A stretch of 20,596 nt of DNA from CBFHOS01 sp965657645. Lineage in GTDB: Bacteria > Pseudomonadota > Alphaproteobacteria > Puniceispirillales > Puniceispirillaceae. Each line of letters opens with the position of its first letter. Position 1 is the stretch's first letter. This document shows, piece after piece, positions 6,797-15,030 of this stretch. The position numbers were made by a program, and so were the translations under genes. A model generated the notes under the pieces. The model saw only the letters and a program-made list of their open reading frames with translations, did no database searches and was not told the DNA's origin. Where the stretch lies: the NCBI GenBank assembly GCA_965657645.1, contig CBFHOS010000030.1, positions 1 to 20,596 of the forward strand, written 5' to 3'.

Positions 6797-7978
6797 ATGA
6801 AAAAGTTAATTCTCGCCGCTGTAGCATCAGTATTGATGGCTGCACCGGCAAATGCCGCCGAGATTAAGATCGGCGTGGTGTTGGGCTTTACAGGGCCTGC
6901 AGAATCACTAGCACCTGACATGGCAAATGGCGCCGAGCTCGCCATTTCAGAGGTGAGTGCGTCAGGCGCATTGCTTGGTGGTTCTACTGTTACCCCTGTT
7001 CGCGGCGATTCTGCCTGTATCGATGCGGCGGCGGCTGTTGCGGTTGCTGAGCGTGTTATCACCGCGGATAAGGTTAGCGGTATCATGGGCGGCCTATGCT
7101 CAGGTGTAACCACAGCGATGTTGCAGTCTGTTGCGATGGCCAAAGGTGTTGTGATGATTTCACCATCAGCCACTTCGCCAGCGCTTTCCACGCTTGAAGA
7201 TAACGGTCTGTTCTTCCGGACAGCCCCATCTGATGCACGTCAGGGTCAGGTCATTTCTGACATTTTGAATGACAAGGGCATCAAATCTATCGCCATTTCA
7301 TACACCAACAATGACTATGGTAAGGGCCTTGCAGACAGCATTGAGCAAAACTTTGCAGCGTCTGGTGGTACTGTGACAATCAATGCGTCTCACGAAGATG
7401 GTAAAGGCGATTACGGCGCGGAAGTTGGCGCCCTAGCACAGGCTGGTGGTGATATCCTTGTGGTTGCTGGATATATCGACCAAGGCGGTAAAGGCATCAT
7501 TCAGGCGTCATTGGATTCTGGTGCGTTTGACACATTCTTCCTGCCAGACGGCATGATCGGTGATTCATTGCCAGCGGCAATCGGTGCAGATCTTAACGGA
7601 TCAATCGGCTCGGTCCCTGGAACAGATAGCCCAGGCTTTAAGTTGTTTGGCGAGATTACCGCAGCAGCTGGTCTAAAAGCCGGACCTTACGCCGCTGAGT
7701 CATATGACGCTGCCGCACTCATCATGCTTGCTATGCAGGCCGCTGGTTCAAGCGACAGTAATGTGTACAAGAACAAGGTGATGGAAGTCGCGAATGCACC
7801 GGGCGAAAAGATTTATCCGGGTGAGCTAGCTAAAGGCCTGAAGTTGTTGGCCGATGGTGTGGACATTGACTATGTCGGTGCGTCTGCTGTTGAGCTGATC
7901 GGTGGCGGTGAGTCATCAGGTGCTTTTGCCGAGATCCTTGTTGATGGCGGCGTTAACACAACTGTTAAGTATCGCTAG
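6797..7978 (+). CDS. Liv-type (HAAT) amino acid ABC transporter substrate-binding protein
   Basis: Periplasmic receptor of a hydrophobic/branched-chain amino acid type importer. A clear signal peptide, MKKLILAAVASVLMAAPANA, precedes the mature start AEIKIG. The Peripla_BP_6 fold is seen in IKIGVVLGFTGPAESLAPDM, ADKVSGIMGGLCSGVT, MISPSATSPALS, YTNNDYGKGLADS and the C-terminal AAESYDAAALIMLAMQAAG. Two cysteines (in DSACID and GGLCSG) are placed to form the disulfide common in this family. The second ATG (6797) is chosen because GGAGG is five bases before it but only two before the first. The gene is first in an operon with two ATPases and two permeases and is followed by a terminator-like hairpin, consistent with extra copies of receptor. 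The ligand cannot be inferred; family members also bind amides, urea or aromatic compounds. Confidence 0.92.
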   Translation: MKKLILAAVASVLMAAPANAAEIKIGVVLGFTGPAESLAPDMANGAELAISEVSASGALLGGSTVTPVRGDSACIDAAAAVAVAERVITADKVSGIMGGLCSGVTTAMLQSVAMAKGVVMISPSATSPALSTLEDNGLFFRTAPSDARQGQVISDILNDKGIKSIAISYTNNDYGKGLADSIEQNFAASGGTVTINASHEDGKGDYGAEVGALAQAGGDILVVAGYIDQGGKGIIQASLDSGAFDTFFLPDGMIGDSLPAAIGADLNGSIGSVPGTDSPGFKLFGEITAAAGLKAGPYAAESYDAAALIMLAMQAAGSSDSNVYKNKVMEVANAPGEKIYPGELAKGLKLLADGVDIDYVGASAVELIGGGESSGAFAEILVDGGVNTTVKYR

Positions 7979-7994
7979 TAAACGAAAAACATAT

Positions 7995-8028
7995 GGCCCA
8001 AGCATTCTGGCTTGGGCCAATTTTTTTT
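7995..8028 (+). terminator. Intrinsic terminator / attenuator between receptor gene and the rest of the liv-type operon
   Basis: A perfect 9-bp stem, GGCCCAAGC at 7995-8003 and GCTTGGGCC at 8010-8018, encloses a six-base loop ATTCTG and is followed after AA by eight T residues. This is a textbook Rho-independent structure. It stands 17 bases after the receptor stop and 14 bases before the next start, so partial read-through probably sets the receptor-to-transporter ratio. Confidence 0.92.
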
Positions 8029-8041
8029 GAATGATTAATTT

Positions 8042-8851
8042 ATGATTATTGTTGAAAATCTCTCGAAGAACTTTGGTGGTATTAAGGCGGTAAATAACGC
8101 CTCAATAACCATTGAAACGGGGTCTATTACTGGTCTTATCGGCCCGAATGGCGCTGGTAAGACGACTTTGTTTAATGTGATAGCCGGTTTGTATAAACCC
8201 AATGCTGGCCGTGTGTTGCTTGATGGTGAAGATATCACCGGCCTTGCCCCGCATGAGCTGTTCCACAAAGGCATGTTGCGCACCTTTCAGATCGCACATG
8301 AATTCTCGACACTGACGGTGCGGGATAATTTGATGATGGTGCCGGATGGGCAATCAGGTGAAAACCTTATGGATGCATGGTTTCGCCCGGGCAAAGTGCG
8401 GGCCGAGGAAGCCCGCCTGCGTGAAAAAGCCGATGAGGTTATCGAATTTCTGGAGATCAAACAGGTCGCTGACGAGTTGGCGGGCAACCTATCTGGCGGC
8501 CAGAAAAAGCTGTTGGAGCTGGGCCGCACGATGATGGTTGATGCGAAAATTGTGTTTCTGGATGAGGTCGGCGCCGGTGTGAATCGCACTTTATTGAACC
8601 GGATTGGTGATGCAATTTTGCGGCTCAACAAAGAGCGCGGCTATACGTTTTGTATGATCGAGCATGATATGGATTTCATCTCGCGCCTATGTAATCCGGT
8701 GATCGTTATGGCGGAAGGGGCTGTTCTCGCCAAGGGAAGCGCCGCCGAAGTCAAAGCCAATGAAGAGGTTATTGAGGCCTATCTTGGCACTGGCCTAAAA
8801 AACAAAGCCGCCGGTAAAAATAACGCCAAAGGCAAGGGAGGCGCAAAATGA
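8042..8851 (+). CDS. livG: LivG-type ABC transporter ATP-binding protein
   Basis: First of two ATPases of the HAAT importer, acting at the cytoplasmic face of the membrane. Walker A GPNGAGKTT at 34-42, signature LSGGQ at 150-154, Walker B FLDE at 172-175 and switch His208 in MIEHDMD are all intact. The residue after the Walker B Glu is Val rather than the usual Pro (LDEVGAGV). The protein ends with a basic, low-complexity tail after YLGTG, rich in Lys, Gly, Ala and Asn, longer than in typical LivG; its last codons double as the ribosome binding site AAGGGAGG of the next gene. The start ATG at 8042 lacks a strong ribosome site and lies just after the terminator T-run, so translation may be weak or depend on read-through. 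It overlaps the next gene by four bases (ATGA). Confidence 0.93.
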   Translation: MIIVENLSKNFGGIKAVNNASITIETGSITGLIGPNGAGKTTLFNVIAGLYKPNAGRVLLDGEDITGLAPHELFHKGMLRTFQIAHEFSTLTVRDNLMMVPDGQSGENLMDAWFRPGKVRAEEARLREKADEVIEFLEIKQVADELAGNLSGGQKKLLELGRTMMVDAKIVFLDEVGAGVNRTLLNRIGDAILRLNKERGYTFCMIEHDMDFISRLCNPVIVMAEGAVLAKGSAAEVKANEEVIEAYLGTGLKNKAAGKNNAKGKGGAK

Positions 8852-9552
8852 GCTTTCTGAGCGGGGTGAATATGACTGGCGGTTACGGCGGTGCGGATAT
8901 CCTGCATAGCTGTGAGATTAGTGTCGAGCGCGGCGAAATCGCGGTGGTTGTAGGGCCTAACGGGGCGGGTAAATCCACGGCGATGAAGGCGGTGTTCGGT
9001 ATGCTCGATCTGCGCGAGGGACAGGTTAAACTGGATGGCGAGGATATTACCGCGCTAAAGCCGCAGGATCGGGTGCTCAAAGGCATGGGCTTTGTACCGC
9101 AAAACCAGAACGTGTTTACCGGCATGACGGTTGAGGAGAATCTCGAAATGGGGGCGTTCATCCGCCGCGATGACATCTCCGACACGATGGAACAGGTTTA
9201 TAATCTATTCCCGATCCTAAAGGAAAAGCGCAGACAGCCAGCAGGCGAGTTATCGGGTGGTCAACGCCAGCAAGTGGCGGTTGGGCGTGCCCTGATGACA
9301 AAGCCAAGTGTCTTGATGCTGGATGAACCAACAGCGGGCGTCTCACCGATTGTCATGGATGAATTATTTGACCGGATTATCGAGGTGGCACGCAGTGGCA
9401 TTGCCATTTTGATGGTCGAGCAAAATGCCAAACAGGCCCTTAATATTGCGGATAAGGGCTTTGTGCTGGTGCAGGGACGCAATGCCTATACCGATACTGG
9501 TGCGGCGTTAATGGCCAATCCCGAAGTCCGCAAAGCATTTTTAGGGGGCTGA
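8848..9552 (+). CDS. livF: LivF-type ABC transporter ATP-binding protein
   Basis: Second ATPase of the HAAT importer, pairing with the LivG-type subunit. Walker A GPNGAGKST at 36-44, FVPQNQNVFTGMTVEENL at the Q-loop region, signature LSGGQ at 135-139, and Walker B LMLDEPTAGVSP at 156-167. The switch position reads MVEQNAKQAL, with Gln where most ABC ATPases have His, which is normal for LivF. Length (234 residues) is typical. The start overlaps the livG stop by four bases and is served by AAGGGAGG at 8834-8841, indicating translational coupling. The permease gene starts four bases after its stop. Confidence 0.94.
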   Translation: MSFLSGVNMTGGYGGADILHSCEISVERGEIAVVVGPNGAGKSTAMKAVFGMLDLREGQVKLDGEDITALKPQDRVLKGMGFVPQNQNVFTGMTVEENLEMGAFIRRDDISDTMEQVYNLFPILKEKRRQPAGELSGGQRQQVAVGRALMTKPSVLMLDEPTAGVSPIVMDELFDRIIEVARSGIAILMVEQNAKQALNIADKGFVLVQGRNAYTDTGAALMANPEVRKAFLGG

Positions 9553-9556
9553 TGCA

Positions 9557-10567
9557 ATGGATGTTTTGAATGCCCTCGTGGTTCTCACCAATTTCGTTGT
9601 CGTTCCCGGCCTTGCTTATGGCAGCCAGCTTGCCCTCGGTGCGCTTGGTGTAACGCTGGTTTATTCGGTATTGCGCTTTTCAAACTTTGCCCATGGCGAA
9701 ACCATGGCGGCCGGTGCGATGATCGTGGTCTTGGTGACGTGGGGATTACAGGGGTTGGGGGTTAGTTTAGGGCCTTTGCCAACGGCGCTTTTGGCCCTGC
9801 CGATAGGTATTGCCGGTGCCGTTTTGTTGTGTTTGCTGACCGATAAATTTGTCTATCGCTATTACCGTGAACAACGGGCATCGCCGGTGATTTATCTGAT
9901 TGTCTCTGTCGGCGTGATGTTTGTTTATAACGGTATTGTGCGGGTGATTATCGGCCCGAATGATCAGCTATTTCTCGATGGCCAGCGCTTTATTCTAAAG
10001 GCGCGCGCGTTCAAGCAGATGACTGGTTTGAACGAAGGTTTGGCGATTAAAACGTCACAGGTTGTCACTGTTGTGACTGCCTTTGCGGTTGTTGCGCTGG
10101 TGTTCTGGTTCTTGAACAAAACCCGCACTGGCAAGTCCATGCGGGCGTTTTCGGACAATGAGGATCTGGCGCTATTATCGGGCATTAATCCTGATCGGGT
10201 GGTGATGATCACTTGGATTTTGGTGGGTGCGGTTGCGACCATTGCGGGCACGCTTTATGGACTTGATAAGAGCTTTAAGCCGTTTGTCTATCTGCAATTG
10301 CTATTGCCGATTTTTGCCGCGGCGATTGTTGGCGGTGTTGGCAATCCGCTTGGTGCTATTGCGGGCGGTTTTGTTATCGCCTTTTCAGAATTGTTTATCA
10401 CCTTCGCCTATAAAAAGATTGTGATGTATATGGGGCCGGAGGGCTATGTGCCAGATGGGTTGGTACAGCTATTATCGACCGACTATAAATTCGCCGTATC
10501 GTTCCTCATTCTGGTGATTGTGTTGCTGGTGAAACCCACCGGTATTTTTAGTGGAAAATCGATATGA
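9557..10567 (+). CDS. livH: LivH-type branched-chain amino acid ABC transporter permease
   Basis: Inner-membrane permease of the HAAT importer. The 336-residue protein has multiple hydrophobic helices and the family block NFAHGETMAAGAMI near residue 45, the LivH counterpart of the usual NxAxGEFxxxGA motif. The cytoplasmic coupling region near residue 195 reads KSMRAFSDNEDLALLSGINPDRV, and GGVGNPLGAIAGGFVIAFSE near 260 is the expected late-helix motif. ATG at 9557 is preceded by AGGGGG at 9543-9548. The stop overlaps the next permease start (ATGA), so expression of both permeases is coupled. Confidence 0.94.
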   Translation: MDVLNALVVLTNFVVVPGLAYGSQLALGALGVTLVYSVLRFSNFAHGETMAAGAMIVVLVTWGLQGLGVSLGPLPTALLALPIGIAGAVLLCLLTDKFVYRYYREQRASPVIYLIVSVGVMFVYNGIVRVIIGPNDQLFLDGQRFILKARAFKQMTGLNEGLAIKTSQVVTVVTAFAVVALVFWFLNKTRTGKSMRAFSDNEDLALLSGINPDRVVMITWILVGAVATIAGTLYGLDKSFKPFVYLQLLLPIFAAAIVGGVGNPLGAIAGGFVIAFSELFITFAYKKIVMYMGPEGYVPDGLVQLLSTDYKFAVSFLILVIVLLVKPTGIFSGKSI

Positions 10568-11877
10568 CACAGTTATCCAGAAACATTCTGTTATTTGGGG
10601 CGATGGCTGGTTTGCTGGCCTTTGTTGGGTTTTTGCAAAGCTGGAACGTGGCGTTCTCATTGCTGAACCTATGCCTGATCTCGGCGGTTATGGCGCTTGG
10701 GGTGAATATCCAATGGGGCTATGCCGGATTGTTTAATGTTGGGATCATGGGCTTTGCCGCGCTTGGCGGTCTTGCCGGTGTTCTCATCTCGTCCCAGCCG
10801 GTGCCGGCTGCATTAGAAGCAGGCGGGGTTGGCATTGTTGGCGGCATTATCGCCGGATTGGCAACCATTGTTGCTGGCATATTCACCTGGCGCCGGACCG
10901 CGCATATGGGGCGCCGGCGTTATTGGCTGACGGCTTTTGCCGTGGCTGTTGGCTATATGATCATGCGCATGATTATTGATCCTGCCGTTGCGGCGATCGA
11001 GGCGGTAGAGCCAGCCAAAACAGGCTATCTAGGCGGGCTGGGCCTGCCGATTATGTTTTCATGGGTTGTTGGCGGTGTTTTTGCCGCCATTGCGGCGTGG
11101 ATTGTTGGCCGGATTTCACTTGGGCTTCGCTCTGACTATCTGGCGATCGCGACTTTGGGTATTTCAGAAATCATCATCTATTTCCTCAAATTCGAGGATT
11201 GGCTGACACGTGGCGTCAAGAATGTAACCGGCTTGCCGCGACCTGTTCCCTATGAAGTCGATTTGAACGAGTCGCTCGCCTTTCGGGAGTTTGTCACGGG
11301 TTATGGCTTTGAGGTGGTCGATGCGTCATCTCTGTTGGTGAAAATCTGTTACGCCATCCTGTTTGCCTTGGTGCTGCTATCGATCTTATGGCTGTCGGAA
11401 ACGGCGTTGCGCTCGCCGTGGGGGCGGATGATGCGGGCCATTCGTGACAATGAAGTCTCGGCCAATGCGATGGGCAAGAACGTCACTAAGCAGCATTTGC
11501 TGGTATTTGTTTTGGGCTCTGCGGTTATCGGTATCGCGGGGGCTATGCTAACGACGCTGGACGGTCAATTTACGCCTACGGCCTATCAACCGCTGCGCTT
11601 TACATTCCTCATCTGGGTGATGGTTATTATTGGTGGTTCGGGCAATAATTGGGGCGCGATCCTTGGCGGCTTTATCGTCTGGTTCTTCTGGATTGAGGCC
11701 GAACCAATCAGCCACGCTGTGGTCGATTTCGTGACCTCTGGTCTGGCCGAGGACAATATAGTGCGAGTGCAATTGCTGACCAATGCGGCGCATATGCGGC
11801 TATTGACGATGGGCGCGGTATTGCTGTTGGTATTGCGGTTCTCGCCGCGCGGTTTGATCCCCGAATCCAGACGTTAA
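10564..11877 (+). CDS. livM: LivM-type branched-chain amino acid ABC transporter permease
   Basis: Second permease of the importer, 437 residues. The family signature appears as NIQWGYAGLFNVGIMGFAALGGLAG near residue 50, the coupling region as SPWGRMMRAIRDNEVSANAMGKNV near 290, and the late motif as IIGGSGNNWGAILGGFIVWFFW. Compared with short LivM proteins it has an extra segment (about residues 110-160) with a basic loop WRRTAHMGRRRYW and an added helix. It is the last gene of the transporter operon. The 126 bases after it show no convincing terminator, so the downstream aminotransferase could be read from the same transcript. Confidence 0.93.
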   Translation: MTQLSRNILLFGAMAGLLAFVGFLQSWNVAFSLLNLCLISAVMALGVNIQWGYAGLFNVGIMGFAALGGLAGVLISSQPVPAALEAGGVGIVGGIIAGLATIVAGIFTWRRTAHMGRRRYWLTAFAVAVGYMIMRMIIDPAVAAIEAVEPAKTGYLGGLGLPIMFSWVVGGVFAAIAAWIVGRISLGLRSDYLAIATLGISEIIIYFLKFEDWLTRGVKNVTGLPRPVPYEVDLNESLAFREFVTGYGFEVVDASSLLVKICYAILFALVLLSILWLSETALRSPWGRMMRAIRDNEVSANAMGKNVTKQHLLVFVLGSAVIGIAGAMLTTLDGQFTPTAYQPLRFTFLIWVMVIIGGSGNNWGAILGGFIVWFFWIEAEPISHAVVDFVTSGLAEDNIVRVQLLTNAAHMRLLTMGAVLLLVLRFSPRGLIPESRR

Positions 11878-12003
11878 TCGTGAAACGCCCTCCACAGAGT
11901 TGATGGTACGGGGGTGAGCGCCCAAAATTTACTAAAGTGTTTGCGTCAATGGCGTCAATTGCTCTAGATATCTATATCCCTTTCTTATGAAGAGTTAAGT
12001 CTG
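11878..12003. other. Intergenic region before the AspC-type gene
   Basis: This gap holds two direct copies of GCGTCAAT nine bases apart (11943-11950 and 11952-11959) and a perfect palindrome TAGATATCTA at 11965-11974, which could be regulator sites. No promoter with both boxes well matched is visible; TATATC at 11973-11978 is the best -10 candidate. A weak GAAGAG lies about nine bases before the start codon. Confidence 0.3.
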
Positions 12004-13185
12004 ATGCTTGAAAAAATGCAGCCCGCGAAGGCCGATCCTATTCTTGGTCTTGGAAAATTGTTCAAAGCTGATAGTCGCGACACCAAAATCGATCTTGGCG
12101 TTGGCGTCTATAAGGATCCGACCGGTAACACGCCGATCATGACCGCGGTAAAAAAGGCCGAGGCAGTGCTGTTGAGCCAACAAGATAGCAAGGCTTATAA
12201 AGGGCTTTCCGGGGATGAGATGTTCCGCGAGAAAATGCGTGAACTTATTCTGGCCGATGCGGTGCCGGTTGACCGTGTTGCAACTTTGCAGACACCGGGC
12301 GGCACAGGTGCCATTCGCCAGCTCTTTGAAACTATGAAAAAACTAAATCCTGATACAACCATCTGGATTAGTGACCCAAGCTGGCCGTCACATATGGCGA
12401 TCGCCAAAAACATGGGCTTTAACACCCGCAGCTATCGTTATTTCGATAACGCGACCAGCACCACTGATTTTGCCGCGATGATGGCTGATCTGGCTGAACT
12501 TAAGGCTGGTGACCTCTTGGTGCTTCATGGTTGTTGTCATAACCCAACCGGCGCGAATTTGACTGCCGAGGAGTGGGAGCAGGTCACAGATTTGGTGTTG
12601 GCAAAAGGCGTGATGCCGTTTGTTGATATTGCCTATCAGGGCTTTGGTGATGGATTAGAGGAAGATGCTCTGAATTTGCGGGCCATGGCGGCGCGGATGC
12701 CTGAGATGTTTATCGCCGCGTCTTGCTCAAAGAATTTTGGCCTTTACCGTGACCGTGTTGGCTGTGCGATGGTGCTGTGTAAAGACGCCACTACCGCAGA
12801 GACTGTTAGCGGTAACCTCGCGGTTATTAACCGTTTGAATTATTCGTTTGCGCCTGATCATGGGGCCGCGGTTGTGGCGATTATCCTTAGTGATGATGCG
12901 TTGCGGGCCGAGTGGGAGGCAGAATTGAATAGCATGCGCGACATCATGCTGACGATCCGCCGTGATCTGGCCGATGCCTTGCGCCAACAGACCAATTCCG
13001 ATCGGTTTGATTTTGTCGCTGACCATCGCGGCATGTTCTCTCGCCTTGGTTTGAGCGCTGAACAGGTTGAGAGTTTGCGTGATGATCATGGCATGTATGT
13101 TGTGGGCGATAGCCGGATCAATATTGCTGGTCTATGCGGCGGCAAGCATGCACCCTTTGCCGAGGCGGTTGCCAAGGTTATCTAG
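12004..13185 (+). CDS. AspC/TyrB-type class I aminotransferase (aspartate or aromatic)
   Basis: PLP enzyme moving the amino group between an acidic or aromatic amino acid and 2-oxoglutarate. The sequence aligns along its length with E. coli AspC: ADPILGLGKLFKAD, IDLGVGVYKDPTGNTPIM, TLQTPGGTGAIRQL, DPSWPSHMAI, HGCCHNPTGANLT, DIAYQGFGDGLEEDA. The PLP lysine is Lys243 in SCSKNFGLYRDRVG. Both carboxylate-binding arginines are present: Arg277 in NRLNYS (distal carboxylate, from the partner subunit) and Arg371 in DSRINIAG (alpha carboxylate). These favour dicarboxylic substrates such as aspartate, glutamate or the sulfonate analogue cysteate, with aromatic ones also possible. 393 residues, normal length. 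It is the first of four rightward enzyme genes after the amino acid importer, which hints at catabolic rather than housekeeping use. Confidence 0.92.
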   Translation: MLEKMQPAKADPILGLGKLFKADSRDTKIDLGVGVYKDPTGNTPIMTAVKKAEAVLLSQQDSKAYKGLSGDEMFREKMRELILADAVPVDRVATLQTPGGTGAIRQLFETMKKLNPDTTIWISDPSWPSHMAIAKNMGFNTRSYRYFDNATSTTDFAAMMADLAELKAGDLLVLHGCCHNPTGANLTAEEWEQVTDLVLAKGVMPFVDIAYQGFGDGLEEDALNLRAMAARMPEMFIAASCSKNFGLYRDRVGCAMVLCKDATTAETVSGNLAVINRLNYSFAPDHGAAVVAIILSDDALRAEWEAELNSMRDIMLTIRRDLADALRQQTNSDRFDFVADHRGMFSRLGLSAEQVESLRDDHGMYVVGDSRINIAGLCGGKHAPFAEAVAKVI

Positions 13186-13250
13186 GGCCGTATGCTAGTC
13201 TGCCTATGCTGCATCAAAGGTTGATTGCGTGTATCTAGGATGAGGCGGTA

Positions 13251-14951
13251 ATGGCAGGCAAAAACACAACAGATCAGGACAAAGGCGGATCCTTGCGGTC
13301 GGGCGGGCAATTATTGATGGATTGCCTTGTGGCTCTGGGCGCGCGCAAAGGCTTTGGTGTCCCCGGCGAATCCTATCTTTCCGTTCTCGATGCGATGGTT
13401 GATCATGGCAATTCATTTGATCTGGTTTCATGCCGTCAGGAAGGCGGCGCGGCCTATATGGCGGCGGCGTGGGGCAAATTAACCGGCGAGCCTGGACTGT
13501 GCTTTGTCACCAGAGGGCCGGGCGCAACCAATGCCGCGGTTGGTATCCATACGGCGATGCAGGACAGCTTGCCGATGTTGGTGTTCATCGGTCAGGTAGG
13601 TACAAATTTCATCGGTCGTGAGGCTTTTCAAGAAGTTGATTATGCCGCCTTTTTTGGGCCGCTAGCCAAATGGGCGGTACAGATCGATCATGCGGACCGA
13701 GTGCCAGAAATTATCAGCAGAGCATGGAGTGTGGCACGCTCTGGTCGGCCCGGACCGGTTGTCATTGCACTGCCCGAGGATATGCTAACGACGATGACGG
13801 CGGCACCGGTTTGTCGCCCCGTGGTCATTCCAGAGCCATCACCATCAGCCCAGAATATCATTGATATGGTTGCGATGCTCGAACAGGCAAAGACCCCGTT
13901 GGTTATTGTTGGTGGGTCATGCTGGCCGGATGATGCGGCGCGGCAGATTGAGATGTTTTGTACGGCAAATGACGTGCCTGTGGTCGCCGCCCATCGGTTT
14001 CACGATATTATCGATAATGATTGTCCGGCCTATGGCGGTGATGCTGGGGTTGGCATGTCTGAATATATGAGCGAAATGTTGCAGGCCGCCGATGTAATTA
14101 TTGCGATCAATATTCGTTTTGGTGAGATGACTACCAATGCCTATACCCTTTTTGATAGTCCTAACATGGCGGCAAAGCTTGTGCATGTGCACCCATCCGA
14201 CGCAGAATTGGGCAAGATATATGCGCCCGATTTGCCGATCCATGCGGGGGCTGGTGCAATGGCGGCGGCATTATCTGGCGTAAACCTTGCCCCCAATGCG
14301 GCCCGCGCTGAATGGTGCAAATCCGCCAGAGCAAATTATCTGGCCGGATTAACCTCGCCAGCCCAGCCGGGCGCACTCGATATGGGGCAGGTGACGGCGC
14401 ATATCCAAGCGCATATGGATGATGATGCGATCATCACTCACGGCGCCGGTAATTTTGCCTTATGGCCAAACAAGTTCATGCGCTTTGGCCGCGATGCCAG
14501 AATGCTTGGCCCCCAAAGTGGTAGCATGGGTTTTGGTGTGCCAGCGGCGATCATGGCAAAGGCCTTTGATCCGGATCGGATGGTGATCTGTTTTGCCGGT
14601 GATGGTGACTTTCAGATGAACCATAACGAGCTTGGCACGGCGTTGCAGGCGGGTTTATTCCCGATCATCCTGATCCTGAATAACGGCACTTATGGCACCA
14701 TCCGCATGCATCAGGAGCGCGAATATCCAGCGCGCGTTTCAGGAACCGATATTGTGAACCCCGATTTCGTAAAGCTAGCCGAAGCCTATGGGTTCTATGG
14801 TGAGCGGGTGAATGAAACCAGCCAATTCGCCGATGCATTTGCCAGAGCGTGTGCATCAACAAGCGGCGCTATTCTGGAATTGATGATTGATCCAGACGGT
14901 ATTTCACCGCGCGCAACCATCACCGGATTACGGGCCCGCAAAAAGGCCTAA
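13251..14951 (+). CDS. ThDP-dependent enzyme, acetolactate-synthase-like
   Basis: Thiamine-diphosphate enzyme of the acetolactate synthase / benzoylformate decarboxylase superfamily, 566 residues. The Pyr domain shows VPGESYLSVLDAM and CRQEGGAAYMAAAWGKLTG with the cofactor-activating Glu64; VTRGPGATNAAVGIHTAMQDSLPM follows. The central domain begins near residue 200. The PP domain has the ThDP/Mg motif from GDGD at 450-453 to NN at 477-478. The RQEGGAA form, instead of the RHEQGA of biosynthetic acetolactate synthase, and the absence of a regulatory-subunit gene suggest a catabolic 2-oxo-acid decarboxylase or carboligase. Its position between two aminotransferase-fold genes fits a 2-oxo-acid substrate, but which one is not readable. 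GAGG at 13242-13245 supports the ATG at 13251; the gap to the previous gene is 65 bases. Confidence 0.88.
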   Translation: MAGKNTTDQDKGGSLRSGGQLLMDCLVALGARKGFGVPGESYLSVLDAMVDHGNSFDLVSCRQEGGAAYMAAAWGKLTGEPGLCFVTRGPGATNAAVGIHTAMQDSLPMLVFIGQVGTNFIGREAFQEVDYAAFFGPLAKWAVQIDHADRVPEIISRAWSVARSGRPGPVVIALPEDMLTTMTAAPVCRPVVIPEPSPSAQNIIDMVAMLEQAKTPLVIVGGSCWPDDAARQIEMFCTANDVPVVAAHRFHDIIDNDCPAYGGDAGVGMSEYMSEMLQAADVIIAINIRFGEMTTNAYTLFDSPNMAAKLVHVHPSDAELGKIYAPDLPIHAGAGAMAAALSGVNLAPNAARAEWCKSARANYLAGLTSPAQPGALDMGQVTAHIQAHMDDDAIITHGAGNFALWPNKFMRFGRDARMLGPQSGSMGFGVPAAIMAKAFDPDRMVICFAGDGDFQMNHNELGTALQAGLFPIILILNNGTYGTIRMHQEREYPARVSGTDIVNPDFVKLAEAYGFYGERVNETSQFADAFARACASTSGAILELMIDPDGISPRATITGLRARKKA

Positions 14952-15030
14952 TGCGGATACATAAAAATATGTGTGTTTATCGTGTTTGGTGATAGGTTTT
15001 TCGGGCAACTAACACAGGAAAGTCTTTCGC

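Noticed and set aside
11878..11935. Terminator after livM
   Set aside because: GC-rich blocks are present but the arms do not pair well and no T-run follows.
14952..15000. Hairpin ACATA/TATGT after the ThDP enzyme gene
   Set aside because: A five-base AT-rich stem without a proper T-run is too weak to call a terminator.
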